This document shows, piece by piece, positions 5,019 to 5,625 of a DNA stretch of 5,625 bases. A program made the translations under genes and the position numbers. The DNA is taken from NCBI GenBank assembly GCA_019352125.1, contig JABBNV010000005.1, forward strand, positions 2,101 to 7,725, given 5' to 3'. This stretch comes from Acidobacteriota bacterium (GTDB lineage Bacteria; Actinomycetota; Actinomycetes; Actinomycetales; Micrococcaceae). The notes under the pieces were generated by a model. The model was not told where the DNA came from. It did no database searches and saw only the letters and a list, made by a program, of their open reading frames with translations. The stretch's first letter is position 1; each line of letters starts with the position of its first letter.

Positions 5019-5625
5019 GTGAGTATCGAAGCAACAGACTCCAGCTCCTCCGCGGTTCGCGATGTCATCATTGTCGGTTCCGGTCCTGCGGGATACACCG
5101 CAGCCGTATACACGGCACGTGCGGCCCTCAACCCCCTGGTAATCGCGGGATCCGTCACCGCCGGTGGCGAACTAATGAACACCACCGATGTTGAGAACTA
5201 CCCGGGTTTTCCTGACGGCATCATGGGCCCAGACCTCATGGAGAATTTCCAGAAGCAGGCCGAACGCTTCGGTACGGAGATTCTGTTCGAGGACGTTGAA
5301 AAGCTGGAGCTTACCGGCCCGGTGAAGACAGTAACGCTCACCGACGGGCAAGTCTTTCAGGCGAAGACCGTCATCGTCTCCACTGGTAGCGCGTACCGTG
5401 AACTGGGACTGCCGGATGAGAAGCGACTTTCCGGCCACGGTGTTTCTTGGTGTGCCACGTGTGATGGCTTCTTCTTCAAAGATCAGGACATCGCCGTCAT
5501 TGGTGGCGGGGACTCTGCGATGGAGGAAGCGCTCTTCCTCACCAAGTTTGCCAGGACTGTCACCGTCGTTCACAGGCGTGACGCCTTGCGGGCATCCAAA
5601 ATCATGGCAGACCGCGCGGTGGCGA
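5019..5625 (+). CDS. trxB: Thioredoxin reductase (NADPH), 5' part, cut by right window edge
   Basis: This FAD enzyme passes electrons from NADPH to thioredoxin, keeping cytoplasmic thiols reduced. The frame from GTG 5019 is open for 202 codons to the edge; full-length family members have a little over 300. Visible in order are the FAD dinucleotide-binding loop GSGPAG (20-25), GGELMNTTDVENYPGFP (49-65), STGS (121-124), the redox-active CATC in WCATCDG (C145 and C148), the NADPH-binding GGGDSAMEEA (162-171), and HRRDALR (185-191), whose arginines contact the NADPH 2'-phosphate. All catalytic residues expected in this part are present. It has its own predicted SigR-type promoter and structured leader, so it is probably induced by disulfide stress independently of murJ. 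In related genomes trxA follows; here that region lies outside the window. Confidence 0.97.
   Translation, partial: MSIEATDSSSSAVRDVIIVGSGPAGYTAAVYTARAALNPLVIAGSVTAGGELMNTTDVENYPGFPDGIMGPDLMENFQKQAERFGTEILFEDVEKLELTGPVKTVTLTDGQVFQAKTVIVSTGSAYRELGLPDEKRLSGHGVSWCATCDGFFFKDQDIAVIGGGDSAMEEALFLTKFARTVTVVHRRDALRASKIMADRAVA

Overview
The window carries a conserved chromosomal block typical of Actinobacteria. It most resembles a Micrococcaceae (Arthrobacter-like) member with moderately high GC. The evidence is the gene order itself (CCA-adding enzyme divergent from a NUDIX hydrolase, then MurJ, a pseudokinase-like membrane protein and thioredoxin reductase), two GTG starts backed by plausible ribosome binding sites plus a possible third, and a sigma-R-type promoter. 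From memory, this order parallels Mycobacterium tuberculosis pcnA-mutT4-Rv3909-mviN-sigM-Rv3912-trxB2. The species cannot be fixed from the sequence.

Layout. Positions 2-745 (minus strand) hold the first 248 codons of a class II CCA tRNA nucleotidyltransferase, cut by the left edge. A 98-bp divergent spacer (746-843) contains two small inverted repeats. Positions 844-1404 encode a NUDIX hydrolase with a perfect Nudix box. An 88-bp spacer (1405-1492) with a 7-bp hairpin just after the stop precedes murJ (1493-3232), a 14-helix lipid II flippase. After 70 bp containing another 7-bp hairpin comes a 523-aa single-pass membrane protein (3303-4874). It has only a kinase N-lobe-like cytoplasmic domain, a long disordered linker, one transmembrane helix and an extracellular discoidin-like domain. 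A 144-bp spacer (4875-5018) then carries a GGAAT-N18-GTT promoter and a structured leader in front of trxB (5019 to the right edge, 202 codons present). No spacer exceeds 150 bp, and I saw no tRNA, rRNA, CRISPR array, insertion sequence or phage gene.

How the genes relate. MurJ and the following protein look like the two halves of mycobacterial MviN, which is one polypeptide with a MurJ core, a cytoplasmic pseudokinase, a transmembrane helix and an extracellular carbohydrate-binding-like domain. Here they are separate genes and the pseudokinase is reduced to its N-lobe. The likely theme is control of lipid II export by a membrane regulator. The CCA-adding enzyme (tRNA 3' ends), the NUDIX enzyme (nucleotide clean-up) and thioredoxin reductase (thiol redox balance, probably induced by disulfide stress) are housekeeping neighbours kept by ancestral synteny.

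Nothing here is clearly a wholly new system. The points most worth a second look are the split, shortened MurJ regulator, the sigma-R-type promoter with its leader hairpin, and the loss of two genes relative to the mycobacterial order.
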